DNA from: Undibacterium pigrum
GTDB taxonomy: Bacteria; Pseudomonadota; Gammaproteobacteria; Burkholderiales; Burkholderiaceae_D
Length of the DNA: 64,000 bases
Direction of reading: 5' to 3'
Assembly: GCF_003201815.1 (NCBI RefSeq)
Contig: NZ_QJKB01000010.1
Location: forward strand, 62,001-126,000
Shown: one piece after another, positions 35,607-44,875 of the stretch
How the letters are laid out: each line of letters begins with the position of its first letter
Numbering within the stretch: the first letter of the stretch is position 1
Notes under the pieces: generated by a model
Databases searched by the model: none
Seen by the model: only the letters and a program-made list of their open reading frames with translations
What the model was told of the DNA's origin: nothing
Position numbers and translations under genes: made by a program

Positions 35607-37598
35607 ATGGCCACTAAAAAAAATACTTCTCCGTCAGACTATAGCGAATCATCCATCCGAGTACTCAAAGGCCTGGAGCCGGTCAAACAAAGACCGGGGA
35701 TGTATACACGCACCGAAAACCCCCTGCATATCATACAAGAGGTCATCGACAATGCCTCGGATGAAGCGCTGGGCGGACATTGTAAAAATATCCTGGTGAC
35801 CATCAATGCTGATACCAGTATCAGTGTAGAAGATGATGGCCGCGGCATTCCAGTTGGTTTGCACCCTGAAGAAGGCGTGCCTACCGTGGAAATCGTCTTC
35901 ACCCGCCTGCATGCTGGCGGCAAATTCGACAAAGGTTCTGGCGGTGCATATGCCTTCTCCGGCGGCTTGCATGGTGTGGGCGTATCGGTCACCAACGCCT
36001 TGTCCAAGCGTCTGGAAATCACAGTCTGGCGCGAAGCCGGCCTGCACAACCTGACTTTTGCGAACGGCGATGTGATAGAACCGCTGCGCAGCCAACCGCT
36101 GGCGCGCGGAGACAAAAAGAGCGGTACGCGTGTCACTATCTGGCCAGATGCCAAGTATTTTGACAGCGCCAACATCCCGCAAGGTGAATTGCAACGCCTG
36201 TTACGCTCCAAGGCAGTCTTGCTGCCGGGCGTTAAAGTCACGCTGACCAATGCCAAAACTGGCGAGAGCCAGACCTGGCAATATGACCAGGGCTTGCGCG
36301 GTTATTTGACCGAAGCACTGGCGCAGTCTTCCCATGGTGAGCCACTGATCCCTTTGTTTGAAGGCGAGCAATTTGCCAATTCCGACAGTGACGGCTTTGC
36401 CGAAGGCGAAGGTGCATCCTGGGTAGTGGCATGGACAGAGGAAGGCAATGTTGTCCGCGAATCCTATGTCAACCTCATCCCTACGCCCGCTGGTGGTACG
36501 CATGAATCCGGCTTGCGCGAAGGCTTGTTTGGTGCGGTGAAGAGTTTCGCCGAGATGCATTCCCTGCTGCCCAAGGGTGTCAAGCTTCTGCCGGAAGACG
36601 TATTTGCCCGCGTATCCTTCGTTTTGTCCGCCAAGGTACTGGACCCACAGTTCCAGGGCCAGATCAAGGAAAGGCTGAATTCACGCGATGCAGTGCGCCT
36701 GGTATCTTCTTTTACCAAGCCACCGCTGGAACTGTGGCTGAATTCCCACGTGGAATACGGCAAGAAACTGGCTGAACTGGTCATCAAGCAAGCGCAATCG
36801 CGCCTGCGCTCTGCCCAGAAAGTGGAAAAGAAAAAATCTTCAGGCGTGGCCGTCTTGCCAGGCAAGCTGACCGATTGCGAATCGAATGATATTGCCCGCA
36901 ATGAAATCTTCCTGGTCGAGGGTGACTCTGCCGGTGGCTCTGCCAAGATGGGCCGTGACAAGGAATTCCAGGCGATTTTGCCATTGCGCGGCAAGGTGCT
37001 GAACTCATGGGAATCTGAGCGCGACCGTCTGTTCGCCAATAACGAGATCCATGATATCGCCGTTGCCATCGGTGTCGATCCACATGGTGTGAATGAGATC
37101 GTTGATTTCACCAATCTGCGCTACGGCAAAATTTGCATACTCTCTGATGCTGACGTTGATGGCTCCCACATCCAGGTCTTGCTGCTGACGCTGTTCTTCC
37201 GTCACTTCCCGCAACTGATTGCACGCGGCCATATCTGCGTGGCGCGTCCGCCACTGTTCCGCGTCGATGCACCTGCACGCGGCAAGAAGCCGGCACAGAA
37301 AATCTACGCACTGGATCAAGGGGAACTTATCGCCATCGAAGACAAATTGCGTAAGGACGGTGTCAAGGATGGCGCCTGGGCAATTTCCCGCTTCAAGGGT
37401 CTGGGTGAAATGAATGCCAGCCAGTTATGGGAAACCACCATGAACCCGGATACACGCCGCCTGCTGCCAGTTTCTCTGGGTGAGTTTGATCAGGTCTTTT
37501 CTGAAGGCCGTTTCAATATGCTGATGGGCAAAGGCGAAGCCGCCGCCCGCCGTGCCTGGATAGAAGAGCATGGGAATGCTGTTGAAGCTGATATATAA
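35607..37598 (+). CDS. parE: DNA topoisomerase IV subunit B
   Basis: ParE supplies the ATPase and TOPRIM parts of topoisomerase IV, which decatenates daughter chromosomes. The 663-residue protein has the GHKL ATPase (QEVIDNASDEALGGH, then the ATP lid SGGLHGVGVS) and the TOPRIM motifs EGDSAGGSAKMGRD and DADVDGSHI. ParE rather than GyrB is supported by the length and by parC lying 50 bp downstream. No clear Shine-Dalgarno site precedes the ATG. Confidence 0.96.
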   Translation: MATKKNTSPSDYSESSIRVLKGLEPVKQRPGMYTRTENPLHIIQEVIDNASDEALGGHCKNILVTINADTSISVEDDGRGIPVGLHPEEGVPTVEIVFTRLHAGGKFDKGSGGAYAFSGGLHGVGVSVTNALSKRLEITVWREAGLHNLTFANGDVIEPLRSQPLARGDKKSGTRVTIWPDAKYFDSANIPQGELQRLLRSKAVLLPGVKVTLTNAKTGESQTWQYDQGLRGYLTEALAQSSHGEPLIPLFEGEQFANSDSDGFAEGEGASWVVAWTEEGNVVRESYVNLIPTPAGGTHESGLREGLFGAVKSFAEMHSLLPKGVKLLPEDVFARVSFVLSAKVLDPQFQGQIKERLNSRDAVRLVSSFTKPPLELWLNSHVEYGKKLAELVIKQAQSRLRSAQKVEKKKSSGVAVLPGKLTDCESNDIARNEIFLVEGDSAGGSAKMGRDKEFQAILPLRGKVLNSWESERDRLFANNEIHDIAVAIGVDPHGVNEIVDFTNLRYGKICILSDADVDGSHIQVLLLTLFFRHFPQLIARGHICVARPPLFRVDAPARGKKPAQKIYALDQGELIAIEDKLRKDGVKDGAWAISRFKGLGEMNASQLWETTMNPDTRRLLPVSLGEFDQVFSEGRFNMLMGKGEAAARRAWIEEHGNAVEADI

Positions 37599-37648
37599 AT
37601 ATCTGACCTTACAGACCACAAAAGAATACAAAAAATACGAATAGAACC

Positions 37649-39976
37649 ATGAGCGAACAAGCGAATTTATTTGATCAAACTCCACCGCCACCAGGCGATG
37701 GTGAAACCCTGACCCTGGCGACCTTTGCGGAACGCGCCTACCTCGATTACGCCATCTCGGTCGTCAAAGGCCGTGCCCTGCCCGATGTATGCGATGGTCA
37801 AAAACCGGTGCAGCGCCGCATTTTGTATGCGATGAATGAGCTGGGCCTGAACTCTGCTGCCAAGCCGCGTAAATCTGCCGCCGTCGTTGGTGATGTACTG
37901 GGTAAGCTGCATCCGCATGGCGACCAGTCTGTTTATGATGCGCTGGTGCGCATGGCGCAGGATTTCTCACTGCGCTACCCGCTGATTGATGGCCAGGGTA
38001 ACTTCGGCTCACGCGATGGTGACGGCGCTGCGGCGATGCGATATACCGAAGCACGGCTGACACCGATCTCCAGATTGCTCATGGATGAAATCGACCAGGG
38101 TACGGTCGATTTCCAGCCTAACTATGATGGCACTACTGAAGAACCAAAATTGCTGCCTAGCCGCCTGCCTTTCGTCTTGCTGAATGGTGCATCTGGTATT
38201 GCAGTTGGCCTCGCGACAGAAATCCCTTCGCATAACCTGACTGAAGTTGCAAAAGCCGCAGTTGCCCTGATACGCAACCCGGCCATGAAACATGCCGAGT
38301 TGATGGAATACATCCCCGGCCCCGATTTCCCGGGTGGTGGGCAAATCATTACGCCAGCCTCCACCATCGCCGATATGTATGCGACTGGCCGTGGCAGCAT
38401 GAAGGTGCGTGCACGCTGGAAGATAGAAGAAATGGCACGTGGCCAGTGGCAAGCCGTCGTCACAGAATTACCGCCTGGCACGTCCTCACAAAAGGTGCTG
38501 GAAGAGATTGATGAGCTGACCAACCCAAAAATCAAGCTGGGCAAAAAGACGCTGTCTCCAGAACAGGTGGCACTGAAACAGGTCATTCTGTCAGTGCTTG
38601 ACACCGTGCGTGACGAATCCGGCAAGGATGCACCGGTACGACTGGTACTGGAACCTAAATCCAAGAATCAGGATCAGGCCGAGTTCATGCAAATGCTGCT
38701 CGCCCATACTTCACTGGAAACATCTGCATCGATCAATCTGGTGATGATAGGCGGCGATGGCCGTCCACGTCAGAAAGGTTTGCTCGATATTCTCAGCGAA
38801 TGGATAGCCTTCCGCTTTACCACCGTCACTCGCCGTACCCAGTTCCGCCTCAAAAAAGTGGATGACCGCATCCATATCCTGGAAGGCCGTGAAGCGGTAC
38901 TGTTGAATATTGATGAAGTCATACGCATCATCCGTGAATCTGACGATCCCAAGCCTGCGCTGATTGCGGCCTTCAAGCTGTCAGATATCCAGGCGGAAGA
39001 TATTCTCGAAATTCGCTTGCGTCAGTTGGCGCGTCTGGAAGCCATCAAGATACAGCAGCAACTGGATGAATTGCGCAAAGAAAAAGCCGGCCTGCATGAT
39101 CTGCTGGAAAATCCTTCTTCGATGAAACGCATGCTCATCAAGGAAATCGAAGCCGATGCCAAACAATTTGGCGATGCCCGTCGTACGGTTATCGAAGAAG
39201 CTGCCAAAGCATCGATAGAACAAAAAGTCATCGATGAACCGGTCACCGTCGTCATCTCGGAAAAAGGCTGGGTACGTGCACGTACCGGTCATGGTCATGA
39301 CAATGGCCAGTTCAGCTTCAAGGCGGGCGACAGCCTGTACGGCACCTTTGAATGCCGCACGGTAGACCAACTACTGGTATTTGGCTCGAATGGTCGCGTA
39401 TATTCCGTCGCCGTCTCTGCCCTGCCGGGTGCCCGTGGTGATGGCGTACCTATCACTACCCTGATAGACCTGGCCGCTGGCAGCAAGATTTTGCATTACT
39501 TTGCTGGCAGTGCCGACATCAGCCTGCTGTTGTCATCGACTGCTGGCTATGGCTTTACTGCAAAAATCGGCGACATGGTAGGCCGCATGAAAGCCGGTAA
39601 AGCTTTCATGACACTGGAAGAAGCAGACCAGCCTTTGCCGCCAGCCGTAGTCACTGACGACGCCAGCGCGATTGCCTGCCTGTCAGAAAAAGGCCGCTTG
39701 CTGGTCTTTGGTCTGGCTGAAATCAAGCAACTCTCCAGCGGTGGCCGTGGCGTGATTTTGATGGAACTGGAAGACAAGGAAAGCCTCGTGTCAGCCCAGG
39801 CGATAAGCCAGCGAGGCGTGCGCGTGCTTGGCATAGGTCGTGGCGGCAAACCTCAGGAAGTCAATCTCAGTGCAACAGGTCTGGGCATCCATATCGGCAA
39901 GCGTGCGCGCAAAGGCAAGGCACTGGAAGCGAAGATCAAGGCTAGTGGTTTGCAGAAGATCACGGCAAAAGAGTAA
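37649..39976 (+). CDS. parC: DNA topoisomerase IV subunit A
   Basis: ParC is the DNA-cleaving subunit. The catalytic tyrosine is Y132 in [11 protein letters not shown]. The winged-helix region includes [16 protein letters not shown], where the residue matching the quinolone-contact Ser80 of E. coli ParC is Gln93 and the Glu84 position is Asp97. The C-terminal beta-pinwheel runs from about residue 500 to 760. At 775 residues the length fits ParC. It follows parE by 50 bp and is closed by a strong terminator. Confidence 0.96.
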   Translation: MSEQANLFDQTPPPPGDGETLTLATFAERAYLDYAISVVKGRALPDVCDGQKPVQRRILYAMNELGLNSAAKPRKSAAVVGDVLGKLHPHGDQSVYDALVRMAQDFSLRYPLIDGQGNFGSRDGDGAAAMRYTEARLTPISRLLMDEIDQGTVDFQPNYDGTTEEPKLLPSRLPFVLLNGASGIAVGLATEIPSHNLTEVAKAAVALIRNPAMKHAELMEYIPGPDFPGGGQIITPASTIADMYATGRGSMKVRARWKIEEMARGQWQAVVTELPPGTSSQKVLEEIDELTNPKIKLGKKTLSPEQVALKQVILSVLDTVRDESGKDAPVRLVLEPKSKNQDQAEFMQMLLAHTSLETSASINLVMIGGDGRPRQKGLLDILSEWIAFRFTTVTRRTQFRLKKVDDRIHILEGREAVLLNIDEVIRIIRESDDPKPALIAAFKLSDIQAEDILEIRLRQLARLEAIKIQQQLDELRKEKAGLHDLLENPSSMKRMLIKEIEADAKQFGDARRTVIEEAAKASIEQKVIDEPVTVVISEKGWVRARTGHGHDNGQFSFKAGDSLYGTFECRTVDQLLVFGSNGRVYSVAVSALPGARGDGVPITTLIDLAAGSKILHYFAGSADISLLLSSTAGYGFTAKIGDMVGRMKAGKAFMTLEEADQPLPPAVVTDDASAIACLSEKGRLLVFGLAEIKQLSSGGRGVILMELEDKESLVSAQAISQRGVRVLGIGRGGKPQEVNLSATGLGIHIGKRARKGKALEAKIKASGLQKITAKE

Positions 39977-40021
39977 TGGCTGTTTGCGCTTGACCTGTAG
40001 TATTCGTTGAATGTGATATTG

Positions 40022-40066
40022 AAAATCGTCCATGACCTAAGGGTCCTGGACGATTTACTTTTTTAA
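40022..40066 (+). terminator. Rho-independent terminator after parEC
   Basis: A long stem has outer arms aaatcgtcca (40023-40032) and tggacgattt (40047-40056), extended inside by gacc/ggtc after one mismatch. The tail is ACTTTTTT. Confidence 0.85.
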
Positions 40067-40113
40067 AGTTGTCGATAAAAGCAGGCATACCACCAAATAC
40101 ACTGACAACTTGA

Positions 40114-41487
40114 CTAGAGCGGCAATATTTCTTTTCGTGGCCTTTTAGAAAATCTTGTCTTCCACTCGACTACATAGTCCCTTGCTTGCTTGACATCTTT
40201 TGCTGTCATGGCTAAATCAGCTATTTGCAAATAACTGTCAGCAGTTTTGCAAACCTTGCAATCCTTCATCGAATTGGACTTTGCGATCAAAAGCCACTTA
40301 TAAGCTTTGATTGAGTTGGTGGATTTTTTAAAGAAAGACTCTGCCCCAAGGCTTCCATTCTTGTCATACCTGTCAAGATAAAACTTAAAAAGCAGAAACT
40401 GTGTTTCGACATCACCTTGATCAGCCGCCTGTTCAAACCTCTTTTCCGCTTCTATGTCATCTTGTGGGACGCCATCGCCATTCATGTAGACTAGACCAAG
40501 ATCATGTTGCGCGTTGACGCTGCCCATATCGGCTGCAATCCGGTACAGCCTGATTGCTTCAGCTTGATTTTTTACCGTCCCCTCACCACGACGGCTAGCA
40601 CTCGCCAAGCGCATCCACGCTTCCGCCATGCCATGATCGGCTGCTTTTCTATACCAGTTCAGGGCCAAAGCACTGTCTTTTGCTACACCCAGACCTTCCT
40701 GGTATAAGTGAGCGATATTGAATTCCCCCATAGGAGAGCCCGCATTGGCAGCTGCCTGATACCATTTCAATGCTTCAGCATAATTTTGTTTTACGCCAAA
40801 ACCTTGCTCATATAAATAACCCAGATTGGCCATCGATTCCAGATGCCCTTGTCTGGCTGCCTTGCTCATCCAGGTAAATGCCTCATCGCCATTCTTGGCA
40901 ATATCGTCACCTATCATGTAAATGAAGCCCAGACGTGCCTGAGCAGTGACTAGACCTTGCTCTGCTGCTTTCCGGTACCACTTCAATGCCTTGTTGACGT
41001 CTCTGGAATGTGCTTGATTTCCTATCCCCTGGTCATACAACATTGCTAAATTATTTTGTGCGACAGGGTCGCCATGATTCGCAGCTTTTTCATACCAATA
41101 CAGTGACTGGGTGTCACTCTTCGTAACAGCAAATCCATTGGCGTACATGAATCCCATGGATGTCTCGGCCTTTGCAAAGCCACTCTGAGCTGCTGGGCGA
41201 AACCATCTCAATGCCTCATCATAGTTTTGAGAAACGCCCTTGCCTGTTGCATACATCAGACCCATTTGATATTGAGCATCTACATCGCCCTTGATGGCTT
41301 TCTCACGTAAACCCTGAATCTTCGTCTCATCAAGTCTTGCACTGCTTACAGGCTGCGCATCTTTTTCACTTGCAGTCGACATGCCTGCTGCACTGTACAT
41401 CAAGAATGCCAGGCAAATTGCATGCAATAAGCTCACCCCTGAAATACGGCATTCGATCATTTTGACATCAATGTTTTCTTTACCCAT
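40114..41487 (-). CDS. Exported Sel1-repeat (TPR-like) protein
   Basis: The ATG at 41487 (MGKENIDVKM) follows an AGAGAAGAG stretch; the frame is open to 41541. A hydrophobic segment at about 24-35 is a signal peptide or anchor. From about residue 55 to 385 the protein consists of Sel1-type repeats of about 36 residues (for example DAQYQMGLMYATGKGVSQNYDEALRWFRPAA), around nine copies. The C-terminal part includes a C-K-V-C pair. Sel1 proteins are scaffolds for protein contacts, often in envelope processes or signalling. No partner is evident: parC converges from the left and the next gene is over 300 bp away. Confidence 0.85.
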   Translation of the reverse strand: MGKENIDVKMIECRISGVSLLHAICLAFLMYSAAGMSTASEKDAQPVSSARLDETKIQGLREKAIKGDVDAQYQMGLMYATGKGVSQNYDEALRWFRPAAQSGFAKAETSMGFMYANGFAVTKSDTQSLYWYEKAANHGDPVAQNNLAMLYDQGIGNQAHSRDVNKALKWYRKAAEQGLVTAQARLGFIYMIGDDIAKNGDEAFTWMSKAARQGHLESMANLGYLYEQGFGVKQNYAEALKWYQAAANAGSPMGEFNIAHLYQEGLGVAKDSALALNWYRKAADHGMAEAWMRLASASRRGEGTVKNQAEAIRLYRIAADMGSVNAQHDLGLVYMNGDGVPQDDIEAEKRFEQAADQGDVETQFLLFKFYLDRYDKNGSLGAESFFKKSTNSIKAYKWLLIAKSNSMKDCKVCKTADSYLQIADLAMTAKDVKQARDYVVEWKTRFSKRPRKEILPL

Positions 41488-41631
41488 CTCTTCTCTCAAT
41501 TTGCATATGTCGTATGGAGTGCGGTATCCACAAAAAATCATGTGCCAAATTATAAAGACTTTTGAGATTCAAGTTGATGCTACTTTTGATTTTCGCAATT
41601 CTTATGTGCACTAGGTCTTTATGAAAAAGGA

Positions 41632-41653
41632 ATCTCGCCTTGCTGGGCGAGAT
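41632..41653 (-). terminator. Hairpin downstream of the SDR gene
   Basis: Arms atctcgcc (41632-41639) and ggcgagat (41646-41653) are followed on the minus strand by TCCTTTTTC. It is about 170 bases past the SDR stop. The surrounding region 41488-41823 shows no credible gene. Confidence 0.5.
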
Positions 41654-41823
41654 CTTTGCGCAAAAGGATTGGGGCGCAGCACTAGGATTAACCTGGCTAA
41701 GCGTATGAGATAAATGGCCGTGTACAGAATGCGATGAACGCCACTAGACTCCTGCTTAAAATATGGATGAGTGAAACCACTAAGACTGCTGCATTTGACC
41801 TGAAAGGCCTCTGTAAAGATGTC

Positions 41824-42543
41824 CTATTTCCTCAACTTCAACACCCACCTCGGCAACAGATTCAAGACTGCGATGAGCCACTTCATCTGCCAGGGAAACA
41901 CAACTCTGTCGCGTCGCGCAGTAATCGCATCCACAATCAGAGCCACTGCCTTCTGCTCAGACATGATAAAAGGCTTGTGACTGGCATCGCCCTCATTCAG
42001 GGCACGCAGCTTGGCGGTATCAATATAGCCAGGCACTATCGCTGTTACAGCAATTGAAAATGGCTGGAGCGCAATGCGGTAGGTATCGCACAAGCTCAAT
42101 ACATTGCGCTTGGTCGCGCTATACACGGATGCGCCTGGATAATCATGCAGCAAACCTGCAACCGATGAAATAGCCACGAGTTGTCCCGACTTTTGCCTTA
42201 GCATTTTCTCAGCCGCGAGTTCAAACGCATGGCTCAAACCGCTGACATTGGTACGCAGCATATGCAAAGTCGCAGCCTCATCCAGCAAGTGGCTACGGGT
42301 ATTGAAATAAATACCAGCGGTGACGATCAGCATGTCCAGGCCTTGCGCGGCAAAGTCATTGATGGCTTGCGACAAGCTGGTTCGGTCTGCGATATCGACC
42401 TGGTAGCTGATTGCATTGTGAAAATCAGCAGGCAGGCGTTGCAGGTCGCGACCACAGACTGCCACCCTGTCGCCGCGCTGCAAATAGTGGCGCGCCAGTG
42501 CCAGGCCTATGCCGCTGGTTCCGCCTATCACCATGATATTCAT
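41824..42543 (-). CDS. Short-chain dehydrogenase/reductase
   Basis: The 239-residue Rossmann protein has the cofactor loop GGTSGIG (7-13), a CGRD segment favouring NADP(H), and the active site with Ser in ISSVAGLL and Tyr-x3-Lys in YSATK. The C-terminal stretch (WQMKWLIAVLNLLPRWVLKL) is hydrophobic and could bring the enzyme to the membrane. Classic SDRs oxidise or reduce an alcohol/keto group; the substrate is unknown. Only 2 bases separate its start from the patatin-like stop, so the two are one operon within the lipid locus. Confidence 0.88.
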   Translation of the reverse strand: MNIMVIGGTSGIGLALARHYLQRGDRVAVCGRDLQRLPADFHNAISYQVDIADRTSLSQAINDFAAQGLDMLIVTAGIYFNTRSHLLDEAATLHMLRTNVSGLSHAFELAAEKMLRQKSGQLVAISSVAGLLHDYPGASVYSATKRNVLSLCDTYRIALQPFSIAVTAIVPGYIDTAKLRALNEGDASHKPFIMSEQKAVALIVDAITARRDRVVFPWQMKWLIAVLNLLPRWVLKLRK

Positions 42544-42545
42544 GC

Positions 42546-43640
42546 TCAGGCCATGCCCCGGCTATATTTATCACTGCTGCGTATCATGGTTTCGTCATAG
42601 GCAGCTTCACGGGTAAAGGCTTCCATGCCACGTGCATAGCCATATTGCCATTGAGCTTCCATATAGGCGACATAGGTGGCGTAATTTTTTGGCATTTGCA
42701 AAGTGATGCGGTTACGCCGCCAATCGAGTTTCTTTTGTACGGCTTCTTTGTTGAGCAGTGTCGCCACGTCTGACGTATCGATGCGCACATCAACAGGCTG
42801 GCCATTCACATAACGCAGGCGGGCATTGCCATCCAGGCCCAATACTGTGCGCCAGGCAGGGATGGAAAAAGCCTGATCAAAGCTTTGCTTAAATTCCATC
42901 ATCACTTCATCGGCCAGGCGTCTGGCCACTTCTATAGGAAACAAGTCCAGTACGCCGCCAAAATAATGGCCATTGGCATGAGCGTGGCAACGGAAGTAAA
43001 ACATGTCAGTGATGGAAATGCGTGCCGCCAGGCTGGTTGACGTTTGCACATCGCATAATAATTCTTCTGAAATGGCATGCTCGCCCCAGCGTGCATCTGC
43101 CAGCGGTGAAGCCATACCATCCAGCAATGCTGCGGCTTTGGGATCACAAAACACGGTTTCAGCAAATAATTTGCGCTGGCCACGCAACTGGCCAACCTCA
43201 TTTTCATTAAACAGCAGTTTGCCGCCTATGATGGCAGTCGCGACTGATTGTTCGCTGGCTGCTACCTTGGGCAAAGGCAGTTCTGACGGGATTTCAAACA
43301 GGTATTCATTGAACAGATCGGGTATGGTCGCTGCAGAGCCGCGTGAAAAACCACGCTTGGCAGCCAGGGCCAGGGTGCGGACTATGCCTGCCCTGGGCGA
43401 GGATTGCAGGCCACTCCAGTAGTGATACATGTCTTCTGAACTGAGCCAGGCCTTGCGCTGTGCATCGTCGGGCAAACCAGAAATAATGCTGGCCGCAATA
43501 GAGCCACCGCAACTGGCCAGCAGTACATCTGGCGCACGGCCAGCCTCACAGGCTGCTGCGTACATTCCCAGATAAATACCAAAACGAAACCCACCGCCTG
43601 CAAATACCATGCAGCGTTTATATTTTTTAACTTGATTCAT
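42546..43640 (-). CDS. Patatin-like protein with altered catalytic dyad
   Basis: The 364-residue protein follows the patatin layout. It has the Gly-rich oxyanion loop GGGFRFG (15-21), the nucleophile-elbow segment LLASCGGSIAAS (40-51), and the second catalytic segment ending YFGGVLDLFP. In active patatins the elbow is GxSxG and the second motif DGG. Here the Ser position aligns with Cys44 and the Asp position with Phe227. It may be inactive, use a different residue such as Ser43 or Ser47, or have a changed activity. No signal peptide is seen. It is co-transcribed with the SDR gene and divergent from the PAP2 phosphatase, with 41 bp between starts. Confidence 0.75.
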   Translation of the reverse strand: MNQVKKYKRCMVFAGGGFRFGIYLGMYAAACEAGRAPDVLLASCGGSIAASIISGLPDDAQRKAWLSSEDMYHYWSGLQSSPRAGIVRTLALAAKRGFSRGSAATIPDLFNEYLFEIPSELPLPKVAASEQSVATAIIGGKLLFNENEVGQLRGQRKLFAETVFCDPKAAALLDGMASPLADARWGEHAISEELLCDVQTSTSLAARISITDMFYFRCHAHANGHYFGGVLDLFPIEVARRLADEVMMEFKQSFDQAFSIPAWRTVLGLDGNARLRYVNGQPVDVRIDTSDVATLLNKEAVQKKLDWRRNRITLQMPKNYATYVAYMEAQWQYGYARGMEAFTREAAYDETMIRSSDKYSRGMA

Positions 43641-43681
43641 CCTGCTAAAATATCACACTGTTAAGACCATACGCATCTTAA
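43641..43681. promoter_or_regulatory. 41-bp divergent promoter region of the lipid locus
   Basis: Only 41 bases separate the start codons of the patatin-like and PAP2/phosphatase genes. They contain an inverted repeat ttaaga (43661-43666) - 9 bases - tcttaa (43676-43681) that abuts the plus-strand ATG. Two full non-overlapping promoters cannot fit, so the promoters must overlap or lie inside the genes. Confidence 0.45.
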
Positions 43682-44875
43682 ATGCCGTCCTCTCCTGCAA
43701 CTGTGCAACACCGCTTGCGTCATTTGTTGCTGAATACCCTGACGTTTGCCCTGTGTTATCTGACCGCCAATGCGCTGGCACAGCATTTGGGCGTCAAGCG
43801 TCATGCTGTCTTGCCATTTGAGGCTGGCATCCCATTTTTACAATGGATGATCCTGCCTTACCTGAGTTCTGGTCTGTTTTTTTGCCTGGCCTTCTTCATG
43901 GTCAGCAGCCAGGATCAATTACGCCTGCTCAGCCAGCGCCTGCTATTGGCGACGGTCTTAGCAGCCTTCGTCTTTGTGCTATACCCCCTGCAATTCAGCT
44001 GGCCCAGACCCGCCATCTCTTCTGCCTGGTGCGCATATTTATATGATTATCTGGCCATGATGGATAAACCATATAATCAATTACCATCATTGCATGTCAC
44101 TTACTGCGTCTTATTCTGGACTGCATTGCGGGAACACGTGCGCCCCGCCCCCTTGCGCATAGCCCTGGCGGCCTGGTTATTGCTGACTGCCATTTCTACC
44201 CTGTTCACCTATCAGCATCATCTGCTGGATGTACTGGCAGGTCTTTTGCTGGCAGGTTTTTGCATACTGCTAGTCACGCCAAAAAAGACTGAACCACAGG
44301 TTGCATTCTATTACCTGATATTTGCCAGTCTGTTTCTGATCACAGGTGTCATCGCCAGTCACAATCTGTTCACCCTGTATATTGCATGCAGCCTGCTGCT
44401 GGTCAGTCTGGCTTACTATCGTCGTGACCGGTATTTCCTGCACAAGCACAAGGGACAGCATCCATGGTGGATCTGGCTTATGTATGCGCCCTACCTGATT
44501 GGCTACCAGTTAACCTGGTATGCCGTCGTCTGGCGAGAACGACGCAAGCCTGTGATTATCAAGCTGACTGAACAATTACTGGTAGGCCGCCGCCTGAGTG
44601 CCAGAGAGGCAAGGCAATTGCCGCCAAATTGCAGCATCATAGATCTCGCCAATGAACTCAGCGAAACCCCGGCTTTGCGTAAGCATGACTACTGGCATTA
44701 CCCCTTGCTGGACCTGGCAACACCAACAAACGCAGCAATGGACGAGATTTTGCAGCGTCTGCGCGAAGAAATCACTGCTGGCAAAACAGTGTATCTGCAT
44801 TGCGCCATGGGTTATAGCCGATGTATATTGCTGGCCAAACTGTATATGTCACAAGGAATGAACAATAAGCCATGA
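43682..44875 (+). CDS. Fused PAP2 phosphatase/dual-specificity phosphatase (YnbD-like)
   Basis: The 397-residue protein has an N-terminal membrane part with about six helices and the PAP2 motifs: WPRP (C1 end, about 107-110), P135-S-L-H138 (C2), and S172...H179-x3-D183 (C3), with Thr in place of the usual Arg after Ser172. A second hydrophobic block follows. The C-terminal 120 residues are a DSP domain with the loop H373-C374-A-M-G-Y-S-R380. PAP2 enzymes dephosphorylate lipid phosphates outside the membrane and DSP domains act in the cytosol, so the protein may act on both sides. The organisation matches E. coli YnbD. Its stop overlaps the next start by 4 bases. Confidence 0.85.
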   Translation: MPSSPATVQHRLRHLLLNTLTFALCYLTANALAQHLGVKRHAVLPFEAGIPFLQWMILPYLSSGLFFCLAFFMVSSQDQLRLLSQRLLLATVLAAFVFVLYPLQFSWPRPAISSAWCAYLYDYLAMMDKPYNQLPSLHVTYCVLFWTALREHVRPAPLRIALAAWLLLTAISTLFTYQHHLLDVLAGLLLAGFCILLVTPKKTEPQVAFYYLIFASLFLITGVIASHNLFTLYIACSLLLVSLAYYRRDRYFLHKHKGQHPWWIWLMYAPYLIGYQLTWYAVVWRERRKPVIIKLTEQLLVGRRLSAREARQLPPNCSIIDLANELSETPALRKHDYWHYPLLDLATPTNAAMDEILQRLREEITAGKTVYLHCAMGYSRCILLAKLYMSQGMNNKP

